A DNA stretch of 64,000 bases, taken from positions 231,333 to 295,332 of the forward strand of contig NZ_BQHW01000006.1 in NCBI RefSeq assembly GCF_021602025.1, given 5' to 3'. The translations under genes were made by a program, and so were the position numbers. The DNA comes from Pseudomonas ceruminis (GTDB taxonomy: Bacteria > Pseudomonadota > Gammaproteobacteria > Pseudomonadales > Pseudomonadaceae). Positions 26,925 through 37,456 of the stretch are shown piece by piece (position 1 is the first letter of the stretch; each line of letters opens with the position of its first letter). The notes beneath the pieces were generated by a model. It had not been told where the DNA came from and did no database searches. It saw only the letters and a list, made by a program, of their open reading frames with translations.

Positions 26925-27716
26925 GTGGCGCATTTGCAACTGGCCGATGGCGTACTGAACTATCGATTCGACGGCCCGGACGACGCGCCGGTGCTGGTAT
27001 TGTCCAACTCCCTCGGCACCGATCTGGGCATGTGGGACCGTCAGATTCCACTGTGGAGCGAGCACCTGCGTGTGCTGCGCTACGACACCCGTGGTCACGG
27101 TGCCTCGCTGGTCACTGAAGGCCCTTACAGCATCGAGCAATTGGGTCGCGATGTGCTGGCGCTGCTCGATGCCCTGGATATCCCCCAGGCACACTTCGTC
27201 GGTCTGTCGATGGGCGGTCTGATCGGGCAGTGGCTGGGTATTCATGCAGGCCAGCGCCTGCACAGCCTGACGCTGTGCAACACGGCTGCGAAGATCGGCA
27301 ATGACGAGGTGTGGAACACCCGCATCGACACCGTGCTCAAGGGCGGCAAGCAAGCCATGGCGGATCTGCGTGACGCCTCCATTGCCCGCTGGTTCACCCC
27401 TGCTTTCGCCCAGGCCCAACCGGCCCAGGCCCAGCGCATCTGCCAGATGCTCGCGCAAACCTCCCCTGAGGGCTATGCCGCCAACTGCGCAGCGGTGCGC
27501 GATGCCGACTACCGTGCGCAACTGAACCGTATCCAGGTGCCGACATTGGTCGTCGCTGGTACCGAGGACGTGGTCACCACGCCTGAACATGGGCGCTTCC
27601 TGCAGGACGCTATCCTGGGGGCCAAGTACGCTGAGTTCCCGGCAGCGCACCTGTCCAATGTCGAGATTGGCGAGGCATTCAGCCGTCGCGTACTCGACTT
27701 CCTGCTGGCCCGCTGA
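26925..27716 (+). CDS. pcaD: 3-oxoadipate enol-lactonase
   Basis: A 263-residue alpha/beta hydrolase that opens beta-ketoadipate enol-lactone. The nucleophile elbow GLSMGG lies near residue 92, an acid Asp in AGTEDVVT near 213 and the catalytic His near 242 (PAAHLSNVE). The start is GTG, with AAGGAGA seven bases earlier. It lies 11 bases after pcaB and 10 before pcaC. In some bacteria PcaD is fused to PcaC (PcaL); here the two are separate. Confidence 0.95.
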   Translation: MAHLQLADGVLNYRFDGPDDAPVLVLSNSLGTDLGMWDRQIPLWSEHLRVLRYDTRGHGASLVTEGPYSIEQLGRDVLALLDALDIPQAHFVGLSMGGLIGQWLGIHAGQRLHSLTLCNTAAKIGNDEVWNTRIDTVLKGGKQAMADLRDASIARWFTPAFAQAQPAQAQRICQMLAQTSPEGYAANCAAVRDADYRAQLNRIQVPTLVVAGTEDVVTTPEHGRFLQDAILGAKYAEFPAAHLSNVEIGEAFSRRVLDFLLAR

Positions 27717-27726
27717 GGAATTTGCG

Positions 27727-28119
27727 ATGGATGAGAAGCAACGTTACGACGCCGGCATGCAAGTACGCCGCGCGGTGCTCGGCGATGCCCATGTGGACCG
27801 CAGCCTGGAGAAGCTCAACGACTTCAATGGCGAGTTCCAGGAGATGATCACCCGGCATGCCTGGGGTGATATCTGGACCCGTCCGGGGCTGCCGCGGCAC
27901 ACCCGTAGCCTGATCACCATCGCCATGCTGATCGGCATGAACCGCAACGACGAGCTCAAGTTGCATCTTCGGGCAGCCGCCAACAACGGTGTGACCCGTG
28001 ACGAGATCAAGGAGGTGCTCATGCAAAGCGCAATCTACTGCGGGATCCCGGCCGCCAATGCCACCTTCCACCTGGCGGAGTCGGTGTGGGATGAGTTGGG
28101 CGTGGAGTCGCGGCAGTAA
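27727..28119 (+). CDS. pcaC: 4-carboxymuconolactone decarboxylase
   Basis: A 130-residue all-helical enzyme of the AhpD-like fold that decarboxylates 4-carboxymuconolactone. The family residues are visible in WGDIWTRPGLPRHTRSLITIAML near residue 44 and HLRAAANNGVTRDEIKEVLMQSAIYCGIPAA near 80. It is the last gene of the pca run; a hairpin follows 41 bases after its stop. Confidence 0.95.
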   Translation: MDEKQRYDAGMQVRRAVLGDAHVDRSLEKLNDFNGEFQEMITRHAWGDIWTRPGLPRHTRSLITIAMLIGMNRNDELKLHLRAAANNGVTRDEIKEVLMQSAIYCGIPAANATFHLAESVWDELGVESRQ

Positions 28120-28160
28120 TTGATAGTCTGATCCGGCCGTTTCACGTGGCAGGCCTGCTG

Positions 28161-28202
28161 CCCCCCCCTCAGTGCAACGGTGATGTTGCGCTGAGGGGGG
28201 GG
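28161..28202. terminator. Long GC hairpin after the pca operon
   Basis: Eighteen-base arms built on eight C and eight G residues plus ctcagtgcaac/gttgcgctgag (one mismatch), with a 6-base loop. No T run follows. It lies between convergent pcaC and the Mpo1-like gene, so termination or a transcript-end structure is the likely role. Confidence 0.65.
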
Positions 28203-28242
28203 AGGTGTTGCCTGCGAAACGGCCAGCCGAATCACTGCATGT

Positions 28243-28767
28243 TCATGCAGCAGCGTTCTTCTGCCGCAGCGCCACTGGCCCCGCATTGGCCTCCACGGCC
28301 CGTTTCAGCGCTGGGCAGAAGCCAAGCATGAACGCCGCTTCCGCGACCACGAACAATGGCCCGATGATCAGGCCGCTGACATCGTCGACGAAGGCCGGCT
28401 TGCGGCCTTCGTAATAGTGCCCGACGAACTGGATGACCCAGCCGACCACGAACGCCCCCAGCCCGGCGCTGAGCCACAGTGCTGTGCTCTGCACCGCCAG
28501 TGCCTGGCCAAGCCACAGGCACAGGCCCAGTAACAGGCCCATGACCAGCCCAAAGCGCAGGTCCAGGCGCAAGTAAAACCACACCGAGGCCGCAGCTGCC
28601 AGCAGGGCAGGGGACAGCCATAGGCCCGCCACGTCCCAGCCCGGGCGGGACAGCAGGATAGTCACTGCCACCACGATCAGCGGAATGCCGACGAAGTGGG
28701 TGGCTATGTTGCGTGGGTCACGGTGGTAGTTGGCGTACTGGCTCAGGTGTTCGACGAGGTTTTTCAT
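28243..28767 (-). CDS. Mpo1-like / DUF962 membrane protein
   Basis: A 174-residue membrane protein of the Mpo1 (YGL010w) family. The first His motif, HRDPRNIATHFVGIP near residue 15, and the second, FVGHYYEGRKPA near 115, are the iron-binding elements of the family, between four or so membrane helices. The yeast member is a dioxygenase that shortens 2-hydroxy fatty acids. Bacterial substrates are not established. The ATG at 28767 follows AGGAACAA. It is convergent with pcaC and unlikely to belong to that pathway. Confidence 0.85.
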   Translation of the reverse strand: MKNLVEHLSQYANYHRDPRNIATHFVGIPLIVVAVTILLSRPGWDVAGLWLSPALLAAAASVWFYLRLDLRFGLVMGLLLGLCLWLGQALAVQSTALWLSAGLGAFVVGWVIQFVGHYYEGRKPAFVDDVSGLIIGPLFVVAEAAFMLGFCPALKRAVEANAGPVALRQKNAAA

Positions 28768-28859
28768 TGTTGTTCCTCCCTGGGTGGCCGTTGTGCAGGG
28801 TTGGGCCTGTGCTGGCCTATAGTGCTCAGAATAGCCTGCAGCCCACCACTATCATCACT

Positions 28860-29783
28860 TCAGCGAATGGCAGCAGTCCGCAGGGGCGCATCCAGCTCCA
28901 CCAAGGTTTCGATCATTGCCCGCGCGGCGGGCGACAGGCGGTAGCCGCTGCGGGTGACCACGCCACAGCGCACGCTCAGTACCTCAAGCGCCGGTGGCAG
29001 GTTGCGCCAGTGCAGGCGTACCAGTCGCCCGGCGGCGAGGTCTTCGGCGACGGCTTCCTCGCTGGCGGTACCGATGGCATCGGTGGATTGCACCACACTG
29101 CGCAACACCGCCAGGTGCTCGGTCTGCAGGTGCGGGGTAAAGTCGCTGCGTCCACTCAGGTTGGCCAGGCGTTTGCGTACGCCGGGGGCGAGCAGGGCGC
29201 TGGCCAGCGGGTAGGCGAAAAGATCGTTGGTCGACAGGCTGTCCTTGGCCAGCAAGGGGTGGCCAGGGCGGCAGAAGAACAGGCCCGGGCGGGGGCTGAG
29301 GGTTTCGGTATGGAAGTTGGGGTCGGCTTCGAACGGGCGAATGTCGTCGACGAAGAATTCGATTTGCTCGCGGCGCAGCGCTTGTCCTAGGCGTTCTGCA
29401 TTGTCCACCAGCAGTGCGGTGCGGATGCCAGGGTGGTTGCCGATGAAATGGCGCAGTGCCTCCGGGACCAGGCGCACGGCGAGGGCCGGACCGCTGCCAA
29501 AGTGCAGTTCGCCGGCATCGAGCTTGGTCATCTGCAGCACTTCGTTACTGAGCTGCGCGGCGCCTTGTACCAGGCGACGGGCGTGCTGCAGTACTACCAG
29601 GCCTTCCGGGGTTGGCTGCAGGGCTTTGCTGGCGCGGTCGACCAACGGGCAGCCGAAGGTTTGCTCCAGGCCCTGGATGGCACGGCTGAACGCGGGCTGG
29701 GTGATGCCCATGGCCTCGGCGGCGCGGACGAAACTGCGGTACTCGGTGAGGGCGATGAAATAGCGCAGTTGGCGAAGGTCCAT
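28860..29783 (-). CDS. LysR-family transcriptional regulator
   Basis: A 307-residue LysR regulator with the helix-turn-helix at residues 16-37 (SFVRAAEAMGITQPAFSRAIQGLEQ) and a full effector-binding domain. It lies between the Mpo1-like gene and the porin gene, all on the minus strand. LysR genes usually sit beside their targets; the OprD-type porin upstream (29932-31185) is the nearest candidate, though both are co-oriented and separated by a REP-like hairpin. No effector can be named. Confidence 0.88.
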   Translation of the reverse strand: MDLRQLRYFIALTEYRSFVRAAEAMGITQPAFSRAIQGLEQTFGCPLVDRASKALQPTPEGLVVLQHARRLVQGAAQLSNEVLQMTKLDAGELHFGSGPALAVRLVPEALRHFIGNHPGIRTALLVDNAERLGQALRREQIEFFVDDIRPFEADPNFHTETLSPRPGLFFCRPGHPLLAKDSLSTNDLFAYPLASALLAPGVRKRLANLSGRSDFTPHLQTEHLAVLRSVVQSTDAIGTASEEAVAEDLAAGRLVRLHWRNLPPALEVLSVRCGVVTRSGYRLSPAARAMIETLVELDAPLRTAAIR

Positions 29784-29893
29784 GTCGAGCTCTGCGATGG
29801 AAAACAGGGCTAGATTTAATCGGTTACATCTTATGTCGTCAACGAAGGTTTATTTAGGTTGTTATTCGTTTTTGTTATTTCATGGGCCAGCCT

Positions 29894-29923
29894 GCCTCTT
29901 TGCGGGTGAGCCCGCAAAGAGGC
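29894..29923. repeat. REP-like hairpin after the porin gene
   Basis: gcctctttgcggg and cccgcaaagaggc are perfect 13-bp arms with a 4-base loop, of the same cgggtNNgcccg class as the hairpin after pcaF. It sits nine bases beyond the porin stop and likely ends that transcript. Confidence 0.75.
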
Positions 29924-29931
29924 CTGTGAGC

Positions 29932-31185
29932 TCACAGCAGATTCAATGGATAGCTCACGATCAGCCGGTTCTCATCGAACGCGTTGGTGCTGAAGTCCCG
30001 GCGCATCGTGGAATTACGCCACTTCACCGACAGGTCCTTGAAGCTACCTGCCTGCACCACGTAAGCCAGTTCGGTCTCCCGTGCCCACTCCTTGCCATCC
30101 TCGACGCCACCGGCCGCCACATGGTCGCCTTTGATATAGCGGTTCATCAGGGTCAAACCCGGGATGCCGACACTGACGAAATTGAAGTCATGGCGCACCT
30201 GCCAAGAACGTTCCTTGGCGTTGTCGAAGCTGGCGTTGTAACTGTCGTTGGCCAGTGTGCCGCCGCTGGTGCCATTGACCCGCAGCCAGGCATCGTCACC
30301 GCTGACCTTCTGCAGGCCGACGTAGAAGGTGTTGCCTTTGTATCGGGCCGACAGCATTGCCGAGGCGGTGCGGTTGTCGAGTTGACCGGCACGTTTGGCC
30401 CCATCCTCCTTGCCGATGAAGTAACCGAGGTTGGCGCCTAGGATCCAGTCGCCCAGCGGCTGGCTGTGAACCAGGTTGAGGTATTGCTGGCGATAGATGT
30501 CTTTGAGCTGGGCGTCCCACAGGCCAATCATCGTGCGCTTGTCGTTGAACGTGTATTCGCCACCACCGAAGTTGAAGCGGTCAGAGGTGAAGGCCGCGCG
30601 GCCATTGAGCGACATGTCTTCCATGCTCGCATCGTTGCGTGGGCTGTTGCCGCGCAACTGACCGGCGTACAAGGTCAGGCCGTCGATTTCCTTCGAGGTC
30701 AACTGGCCGCCGCGGAAGGTTTGCGGCAGCGACCGGCCGTCGTCCGAGCGCAGGATTGGCAGCACCGGCATCCATTCACCGACCTTGAGTTCGGTCTCTG
30801 ACCACTTGGCCTTCAGCGCCACGGCCAGGCGGCCGAAATCGTCGGCGGGGCGGCCGTCGTCGTGCACCGGTAGCAGGTGGGTGTTGGCGGTGCCTTTGCC
30901 GCCGTCCAGCTTGACCGAATACAAGCCCAGTACGTCTACGCCAAAACCAACTGTGCTCTGGGTGAAGCCGGACCGTGCATCAAGGATGAAGCTTTGCGTC
31001 CACTCCTCACCCTTGGCTTGTGGGTAGGCCGGGTCGACGAAATTGCGGTTGATGTAGAAGTTGCGCAGGTTGAGGGTAGCCTTGGCGTCCTCGAAGAACC
31101 CGTTGTCGGCGGCGGATGCGGGGAGGGCGCAGGACACGGCCAACAGGCCGGGCAGCAGCTGGCGTGCAGGGTGCGAAATGCTCAT
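29932..31185 (-). CDS. OprD-family outer-membrane porin (BenF-like)
   Basis: A 417-residue porin. A signal peptide (residues 1-26, ending ALPASAADNG) precedes a beta-barrel that begins GFFEDAKATLNLRNFYINRNF, a hallmark of OprD/OpdK proteins, and ends NRLIVSYPLNLL. Conserved barrel blocks such as GEWMPVLPILRSDDGRSLPQTFRGGQL are present. Members of the OpdK branch admit aromatic acids such as benzoate or vanillate, which fits the closeness of the pca genes. The ATG at 31185 is the only one giving a good signal peptide; further upstream ATGs add a Pro/Ser-rich stretch. Confidence 0.9.
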   Translation of the reverse strand: MSISHPARQLLPGLLAVSCALPASAADNGFFEDAKATLNLRNFYINRNFVDPAYPQAKGEEWTQSFILDARSGFTQSTVGFGVDVLGLYSVKLDGGKGTANTHLLPVHDDGRPADDFGRLAVALKAKWSETELKVGEWMPVLPILRSDDGRSLPQTFRGGQLTSKEIDGLTLYAGQLRGNSPRNDASMEDMSLNGRAAFTSDRFNFGGGEYTFNDKRTMIGLWDAQLKDIYRQQYLNLVHSQPLGDWILGANLGYFIGKEDGAKRAGQLDNRTASAMLSARYKGNTFYVGLQKVSGDDAWLRVNGTSGGTLANDSYNASFDNAKERSWQVRHDFNFVSVGIPGLTLMNRYIKGDHVAAGGVEDGKEWARETELAYVVQAGSFKDLSVKWRNSTMRRDFSTNAFDENRLIVSYPLNLL

Positions 31186-31393
31186 CTGTCGTGGATCTCT
31201 TGTTTTTATTGGCGAGCCGGTGCGCTGCAGGGTGCGGCCTGCAGGTGCGGGGCTAGTGATGAACCTGGGCAACGTTGCTGACGGCGATGGTGCGTGGAGG
31301 AGCGGGGGAGAGGCAATTCGCCGCAAGCGGAAGAGGGCGATAATCGAACGGAATGTTCCAGTTGGTTAATTGTTTGCCAGTCCAGGTCGCAAC

Positions 31394-31419
31394 AAAAAGC
31401 CCACCGCGAGGGTGGGCTT
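31394..31419 (-). terminator. Rho-independent terminator of the ttgABC operon
   Basis: Read leftwards, aagcccacc/ggtgggctt with a 5-base loop is followed by a T run (ttttt), directly after the ttgC stop codon. Confidence 0.9.
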
Positions 31420-31437
31420 GATGCTGTTGCCGTTGGA

Positions 31438-32892
31438 TCAGCGTTTTACGGTGTCGACCGATGCCTGCTGATTGGCTTGCGCGGTCTGCTCGTACCAGCC
31501 ACCGCCGAGCGCCTTGTACAGGTTGACCTCGCTGGTCAGCTGCGACAGGCGATCGGTGATCAGCGATTGCTGTGCGCTGAACAGGTTGCGCTGGGCATCG
31601 AGGAAGGTCAGGTTGCTGTCGATCCCGATGCGGTACCGGCGCTCGGCCAGGCGGTAGTAATCCTGGTTCGCTTGCACCAGGTCGCGTTGCGCCTGCAGCT
31701 GCTCTTCGAAGGTCTTGCGCGCCGCCAGGCCATCGGAGACTTCCTGGAAGGCAGTCTGGATGGTCTTTTCGTACTTGGCGACGTTGATGTCCTTCTGGAT
31801 CTTCGAGTAGTCCAGGCTGGCGCGCAGGCTGCCGGCGTTGAAGATTGGCAGGTTGATCTGCGGCTGGAACAGCCAGGTGCCCGACCCCCCCTTGAACAGC
31901 CCGCCCATGTCCGGGCTCAGGGTCCCGGCATTGGCGGTCAGGCTGATGCTCGGGAAGAACGCTGCACGGGCTGCGCCGATGTTGGCATTGGCGGCCTTGA
32001 GCAGGTGCTCGGCTTCCTGGATATCCGGGCGACGCTGGAGGATGTCGGACGGAAGGCCAGCGGGTACCTCAGCCAACTGGTCGGCATCGAGGTCCAGTGG
32101 CTTGGGCAGGTCGGCCGGAATACCCGTACCGACCAGCACGGCGAGGCTGTTGAGGTCCTGGGCAACCAGACGCTGGTACTGTGAATACTTGACCCGCGCG
32201 CCTTCCACGGCGGTGCGTGCCTGGCTCAGGTCGAGCGCCGACGCTACACCCACTTCGTTGCTGCGGCGGGTCAGGTTGTAGCTTTCCTCGTAGGTCTTGA
32301 GGGTGTCTTCGGTCAGCTTGAACAGCGCCTGGTCTGCCTGCCAGGTGTAGTAGGCGTTGGCCACGCTGGCCACCAGGGCGATCTGCGTGGAGCGGCGTGC
32401 CTGCTCGCTGGACAGGTAGGTTTCCAGGGCCTGGTCAGTCAGGCTGCGCACCCGGCCAAACAGGTCAAGCTCGTAGGCGCTGACACCCAGGGTGGCCGAG
32501 TACTGGCTGGTAATGTTCGATTCACCCGTGGTCGACATGTTCGCCGGTATCCGCTGACGACTGCCGCTGCCGTTGGCGGAAACCGCCGGGAACAGGTCGG
32601 CACGCTGGATGCGGTATTGCGCACGGTAGGCGTCGATGTTCAGGGCCGCGACACGCAGGTCGCGGTTGTTGACCAGCGACGTCTGGATCAGCTTCTGCAG
32701 CGCCGGGTCGTGGAAGAACTGGCGCCAGCCCTGTTCGGCGGCGGCCACGTCGGCCGACTCGGTCGGCGAGTACGCTGGGCCTTGCGGCCACTGCGCAGCC
32801 ACCGGCGACTCCGGGGTCTGGTAGTCAGGGATCAGCGAGCAGCCGCCCAGAATGAAAGCGGTTACCGCCAGGGACAACAAAGACTTGGTCAT
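31438..32892 (-). CDS. ttgC: Outer-membrane channel of the TtgABC efflux pump
   Basis: A 484-residue TolC/OprM-family lipoprotein. A signal sequence ends in the lipobox FILGGC at C18, followed by [12 protein letters not shown]. The two helical-barrel repeats of the OprM fold follow, with [10 protein letters not shown] and the family segment [32 protein letters not shown]. It forms the exit duct of the pump in the outer membrane. Its ATG overlaps the ttgB stop by four bases, and a terminator follows the gene. Confidence 0.95.
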   Translation of the reverse strand: MTKSLLSLAVTAFILGGCSLIPDYQTPESPVAAQWPQGPAYSPTESADVAAAEQGWRQFFHDPALQKLIQTSLVNNRDLRVAALNIDAYRAQYRIQRADLFPAVSANGSGSRQRIPANMSTTGESNITSQYSATLGVSAYELDLFGRVRSLTDQALETYLSSEQARRSTQIALVASVANAYYTWQADQALFKLTEDTLKTYEESYNLTRRSNEVGVASALDLSQARTAVEGARVKYSQYQRLVAQDLNSLAVLVGTGIPADLPKPLDLDADQLAEVPAGLPSDILQRRPDIQEAEHLLKAANANIGAARAAFFPSISLTANAGTLSPDMGGLFKGGSGTWLFQPQINLPIFNAGSLRASLDYSKIQKDINVAKYEKTIQTAFQEVSDGLAARKTFEEQLQAQRDLVQANQDYYRLAERRYRIGIDSNLTFLDAQRNLFSAQQSLITDRLSQLTSEVNLYKALGGGWYEQTAQANQQASVDTVKR

Positions 32893-35800
32893 TGCCCAGC
32901 CTCATAACGTGGAGTTTCAGGGGTGGCGTCCTTTTCCGGCTCTTTGCTGCCGAACAGCGACGACACTGCGACGAAGAATAGCGGTACCCAGAAGATTGCC
33001 AACACGGTCGCACTGATCATGCCGCCGATCACACCCGTACCGATCGCGTGCTGGCTACCGGCACCGGCGCCGCTGGCGATGGTCAACGGTACCACGCCCA
33101 GGATGAAGGCCAGCGAGGTCATGATGATCGGGCGCAGACGCATGCGGCAGGCCTCGATCGCCGCGTCATACAGGCTGCGGCCCTGCTCGTGCAGTTCCTT
33201 GGCGAACTCCACGATCAGGATGGCGTTCTTCGCCGCCAGACCGATGGTGGTCAACAGGCCGACCAGGAAGTACACATCGTTGGACAGCCCGCGCAAGCTG
33301 GTAGCAATCAGCGCACCGATGATACCCAGCGGTACGACCAGCACAACTGCGATAGGGATCGACCAGCTTTCGTACAGCGCCGCCAGGCAGAGGAACACGA
33401 ACAGTACCGAGAGGGCGAACAGTGCCGGCATCTGCGAGCCGGAGAGTTTTTCCTCATAGGACATGCCGGTCCAGGAGAAGCCGATACCACCTGGCAACTC
33501 GCCGGCGATACGTTCTACCTCGGCCATGGCCTCACCGGTACTGTAACCCGGGGCCGGGGCACCGAGGATTTCCATCGCCTCGACGCCGTTGTAGCGGGCC
33601 AGCTTAGGCGAACCGTAGGTCCACTCACCTTTGGCGAAGGAGGAGAACGGCACCATCTCGCCCGCACCGTTGCGCACGTACCACTTCTGCAAGTCTTCCG
33701 GGCTCATCCGTGCGTTCGATTCGCCCTGGATGTACACCTTCTTGACCCGGCCACGGTCGATGAAGTCGTTGACATAGCTGGCACCCAGCGCAATCGACAG
33801 GGTGTTGTTGATGTCGGCAATGGTCACGCCCAGGGCGCTGGCACGTTCGTCATCGATGGTCAGCTGGTACTGCGGTTCATCGTTCAGGCCGTTCGGGCGC
33901 ACGGCGCTGAGCACCTTGCTCTGTGCGGCCTTGGCCAGGAACTGGTTGCGCGCTTCCATGAGTTTTTCATGGCCTACACCGCCGCGGTCCTGAAGGAACA
34001 CGTCGAAGCCGGTAGCGTTACCCAGTTCGAGTACGGCAGGCGGGGCGAAGGCGAACACCATCGCATCGCGGAAGGTGAAGAAGTGCTGCTGGGCGCGCTG
34101 GGCCAGGGCGAATACGCTGTTTTCCTTGGAGCGCTCGCCCCACGGTTTGAGCATGATGAACGCCAGACCCGAGCTCTGGCCGCGACCGGCGAAGTTGAAG
34201 CCGTTGACGGTGAACACCGACGCTACGGTATCGGCTTCGTCCTTGAGCAGGTATTCGCGCATCTGGTCGACCACCACCTGGGTACGCTCGGCACTGGAGC
34301 CAGCCGGGGTCTGTACCTGGGCGAACAGTACGCCCTGGTCTTCCTCGGGCAGGAACGCCGTTGGAATGCGTGCGAACAGCCAGATCATACCGACCACGAT
34401 CAGCGCATAGGCGAGCAGGAACGGCACCTTGTTGCGCAGGATGGCACCGACGCTCCGCTCGTAGCCGTTTACGCTGCGGTCGAAGTTGCGGTTGAACCAA
34501 CCGAAGAAACCACCCTTGGCCTCATGGTGTTCGCCCTTTTTAAGCGGCTTGAGCATGGTGGCGCACAGCGCCGGGGTGAAGATCAGCGCGACCAGGACCG
34601 AAAGGCCCATGGCCGACACAATGGTGATCGAGAACTGCCGGTAGATCACACCGGTAGAGCCGCCGAAGAAGGCCATCGGCAGCAGTACCGCGGACAGCAC
34701 CAGGGCGATACCCACAAGGGCACCCTGAATCTGTTCCATGGACCGTTTGGTCGCCTCCTTGGGTGGCAAGCCTTCCTCGGACATGACCCGCTCGACGTTC
34801 TCCACCACAACGATGGCATCGTCCACCAACAAGCCGATGGCCAGGACCATGGCGAACATGGTCAGGGTGTTGATGCTGAAGCCTGCGGCGGCAAGGATGC
34901 CGAAGGTACCCAGCAATACCACGGGCACGGTCATCGTGGTGATGATGGTGGCGCGGAAGTTCTGCAGGAACAGGTACATCACCAGGAACACCAGGACCAC
35001 GGCTTCGATCAGGGTGTGGATAACCCCGCTGATCGATTCGGTGACCACCGGGGTGGTGTCATACGGGAACACCGCTTTCACCCCTGGCGGGAAGAACGGT
35101 TCCAGGTCGCTGATGGTCTGGCGCAGGGCTTTTGCCGTATCCAGCGCGTTGGCGCCGGTGGCCAGTTTCACCGCCAGGCCGGACGCCGGCATGCCGTTGA
35201 ATTGGGCGCTGACGGCATAGTTTTCACCACCCAGGCCGACCTCGGCAACATCGCCCAGGCGCACCTGGGAGCCGTCCTTGTTGACCTTGAGCAGGATCTT
35301 CTCGAACTGCTCGGCGGTCTGCAGGCGGGTCTTGCCGATGATGGTGGCGTTGAGCTGGGTGCCTGGCATGGCTGGCAGGCCGCCAAGCTGGCCGGAGGAA
35401 ACCTGCACGTTCTGCGCGGCAACCGCAGTCTTGACGTCGACCGGGGTCAGCTGGAACTTGTTCAGCTTGGCCGGATCGAGCCAGATACGCATGGCGTACT
35501 GCGCGCCGAATACCTGGAAGTCACCCACACCGGCGGTCCGCGAGACCGGGTCCTGCATGTTGGAAACGATGTAGTTGGCCAGGTCGTCCTTGGTCATGCT
35601 GCCATCTTCGGACACCAGACCGATCACCAGCAGGAAGTTCTTCACTGCCTTGGTGACGCGGATACCTTGCTGCTGCACTTCTTGCGGCAGCAGCGGGGTG
35701 GCCAGGTTCAGCTTGTTCTGTACCTGGACCTGGGCGGTGTCGGCGTTGGTACCCTGCTCGAAGGTGGCAGTGATGGTCATGCTGCCGTCGGAGTTACTCT

Positions 35801-36041
35801 CCGAGGACACATAACGCAGGTTGTCGATACCGTTGAGCTGCTGCTCGATGACCTGTACCACGGTGTCCTGCACGGTCTGCGCCGAGGCGCCCGGGTAGGT
35901 CACGGCGATGGCGATGGCCGGCGGTGCGATGCTCGGGTACTGGTTGATCGGCAGCTTCAGGATCGACAAGGCGCCAACCAGCATGATCACCAAGGCAATC
36001 ACCCAGGCGAAGATCGGGCGATCGATAAAGAACTTCGACAT
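32889..36041 (-). CDS. ttgB: RND efflux transporter of the TtgABC pump
   Basis: A 1050-residue resistance-nodulation-division (HAE1) transporter with 12 membrane helices, the proton-driven drug pump of the inner membrane. The charged proton-relay pair is in [22 protein letters not shown] near residue 407 and the [21 protein letters not shown] segment in helix 6. Large periplasmic loops lie between helices 1-2 and 7-8. It exports toluene, antibiotics and plant flavonoids in P. putida. It lies three bases after ttgA and overlaps ttgC. Confidence 0.97.
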   Translation of the reverse strand: MSKFFIDRPIFAWVIALVIMLVGALSILKLPINQYPSIAPPAIAIAVTYPGASAQTVQDTVVQVIEQQLNGIDNLRYVSSESNSDGSMTITATFEQGTNADTAQVQVQNKLNLATPLLPQEVQQQGIRVTKAVKNFLLVIGLVSEDGSMTKDDLANYIVSNMQDPVSRTAGVGDFQVFGAQYAMRIWLDPAKLNKFQLTPVDVKTAVAAQNVQVSSGQLGGLPAMPGTQLNATIIGKTRLQTAEQFEKILLKVNKDGSQVRLGDVAEVGLGGENYAVSAQFNGMPASGLAVKLATGANALDTAKALRQTISDLEPFFPPGVKAVFPYDTTPVVTESISGVIHTLIEAVVLVFLVMYLFLQNFRATIITTMTVPVVLLGTFGILAAAGFSINTLTMFAMVLAIGLLVDDAIVVVENVERVMSEEGLPPKEATKRSMEQIQGALVGIALVLSAVLLPMAFFGGSTGVIYRQFSITIVSAMGLSVLVALIFTPALCATMLKPLKKGEHHEAKGGFFGWFNRNFDRSVNGYERSVGAILRNKVPFLLAYALIVVGMIWLFARIPTAFLPEEDQGVLFAQVQTPAGSSAERTQVVVDQMREYLLKDEADTVASVFTVNGFNFAGRGQSSGLAFIMLKPWGERSKENSVFALAQRAQQHFFTFRDAMVFAFAPPAVLELGNATGFDVFLQDRGGVGHEKLMEARNQFLAKAAQSKVLSAVRPNGLNDEPQYQLTIDDERASALGVTIADINNTLSIALGASYVNDFIDRGRVKKVYIQGESNARMSPEDLQKWYVRNGAGEMVPFSSFAKGEWTYGSPKLARYNGVEAMEILGAPAPGYSTGEAMAEVERIAGELPGGIGFSWTGMSYEEKLSGSQMPALFALSVLFVFLCLAALYESWSIPIAVVLVVPLGIIGALIATSLRGLSNDVYFLVGLLTTIGLAAKNAILIVEFAKELHEQGRSLYDAAIEACRMRLRPIIMTSLAFILGVVPLTIASGAGAGSQHAIGTGVIGGMISATVLAIFWVPLFFVAVSSLFGSKEPEKDATPETPRYEAGQ

Positions 36042-36044
36042 GGT

Positions 36045-37199
36045 TTACTCCGCTTTGGCGTCTGCTTTGGCCGCGTTGGCCTGATCAGGGCTGCCTGGCT
36101 TCTTGACGTTGGTGGCCTCGTTGACCTTGACTTCGACGCCCGGACGCACGTACTGCAGGCCTTCGGTGATCAGGCGGTCGCCTGGGTTCAAGCCTTCCTC
36201 GATCAGCCAGTCGCTGCCCAGGGTACGGCTGGCCTTGAGTTGGCGCAGTTCGACCTTGTTTTCCTGGTTGACCACCAGCGCGGTCGGCGCGCCCTTGAGG
36301 TCGCGGGTCACGCCCTGTTGCGGGGCCAGGATGGCGTTGGCGTTGACCCCGGCCTTGAGCCGCGCATGCACGAACATGCCCGGCAGCAGGGTGTGCTCAG
36401 GGTTGGGGAAGATGGCGCGCAAGGTGACCGAGCCGGTGGTCTCATCGACCGAGACTTCGGAGAACTCCAGGCGACCGTCCTGCTTGAACAGGCTGCCGTC
36501 TTCCAGTACCAGTTGCACCGAAGCGGCATTGTCACCGGCCTTTTGCAGCTGGCCGCTTTCCAGGTCGCGGCGCAGCTTGAGCAGCTCGGCGGTGGACTGG
36601 GTGACATCGACGTAGATCGGGTCGAGCTGCTGGATGGTGGCCATGGCGTTGGTCTGGCCGTTATTGACCAAGGCACCTTCGGTGAAGGCCGAACGACCGA
36701 TGCGGCCGCTGATCGGTGCCAGTACCTTGGTGTAGCGCAGGTCGATCTGGGCACTCTTGAGCGATGCCTCGGCCTGCAATCGTTTGGCATTGGCGTCGTC
36801 GTATTCCTGCTTGGAGACCGCCTGCTCGTCGATCAGCTGCTTGTAGCGCTCGGCCAGCGAGCGGGTCGCTTGCAAGTTGGCCTGGGCATTGGCCAGGGTC
36901 GCCTCGTACACGGCAGGGTCGATCTGGTAGAGCTGCTGACCTTCCTTGACGTCGCTGCCTTCCTTGAACAGGCGCTTGAGAATGATCCCGTTCACCTGCG
37001 GTCGCACCTCGGCAACGCGGTACGCGCTGGTGCGACCGGGCAATTCCGAGGTCAGGGTGAAGGGTTGCGGTTGCAAGGTAACGACGCCGACCAGAGGAGC
37101 CTGCGCTGCGGGCGCGGCTTCTTCTTTCTTACAGCCACTTAGCAGGGTTGCCAGGGCGACGGCGGAAACCAGAGCGGTAACGGCTGGCTTGAATTGCAT
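36045..37199 (-). CDS. ttgA: Membrane-fusion protein of the TtgABC pump
   Basis: A 384-residue periplasmic adaptor lipoprotein. The lipobox is TLLSGC at C23 (followed by KKEEAAPAAQ), then the lipoyl halves (SAYRVAEVRPQVNGIILKRLFKEG), the alpha-helical hairpin, and beta-barrel domains (SGRIGRSAFTEGALVNNGQT). It bridges TtgB to TtgC. The ATG at 37199 follows GAGGATC. It is transcribed away from ttgR across a 257-base gap that holds the TtgR operator. Confidence 0.96.
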   Translation of the reverse strand: MQFKPAVTALVSAVALATLLSGCKKEEAAPAAQAPLVGVVTLQPQPFTLTSELPGRTSAYRVAEVRPQVNGIILKRLFKEGSDVKEGQQLYQIDPAVYEATLANAQANLQATRSLAERYKQLIDEQAVSKQEYDDANAKRLQAEASLKSAQIDLRYTKVLAPISGRIGRSAFTEGALVNNGQTNAMATIQQLDPIYVDVTQSTAELLKLRRDLESGQLQKAGDNAASVQLVLEDGSLFKQDGRLEFSEVSVDETTGSVTLRAIFPNPEHTLLPGMFVHARLKAGVNANAILAPQQGVTRDLKGAPTALVVNQENKVELRQLKASRTLGSDWLIEEGLNPGDRLITEGLQYVRPGVEVKVNEATNVKKPGSPDQANAAKADAKAE

Positions 37200-37303
37200 G
37201 AGGATCCTCGGGTCGCAAGAGCAGGGAGACGCTCAAGAGTAATGGAAGAGTCTTGTCAGAAAAAATGCTATCGGGTGGATAAATAGCTTACTAACGAATA
37301 TAC

Positions 37304-37325
37304 TTACATTCACGGTTGTTTGTAA
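37304..37325. promoter_or_regulatory. TtgR operator between ttgA and ttgR
   Basis: ttaca (37304-37308) and tgtaa (37321-37325) flank ttcacggttgtt, the imperfect palindrome known as the TtgR operator in P. putida, which overlaps the divergent ttgR and ttgABC promoters. It lies 105 bases ahead of ttgA and 132 ahead of ttgR. Confidence 0.8.
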
Positions 37326-37456
37326 ATAGCGTCGGGTGGTTCTTGTGTATGTCCCCCGGTCCTTGATTAGCCCATCCGGTAGGCGCCCTGCAGAGGTGCC
37401 CCCGGCGGTTTCCCCACAGGCGAAGTGCCTGCGGGCCCAGATGAGGTTGTACTGCC

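Noticed and set aside
31061-32184. Plus-strand frames opposite the porin and ttgC genes
   Set aside because: They overlap known genes, have no signal or family motif, and start in the promoter region of the porin gene.
33048-37142. A 1364-codon open frame on the plus strand over ttgB and ttgA
   Set aside because: It is the mirror of highly GC-biased efflux genes whose products are clearly recognisable on the minus strand; the plus-strand product has no family features.
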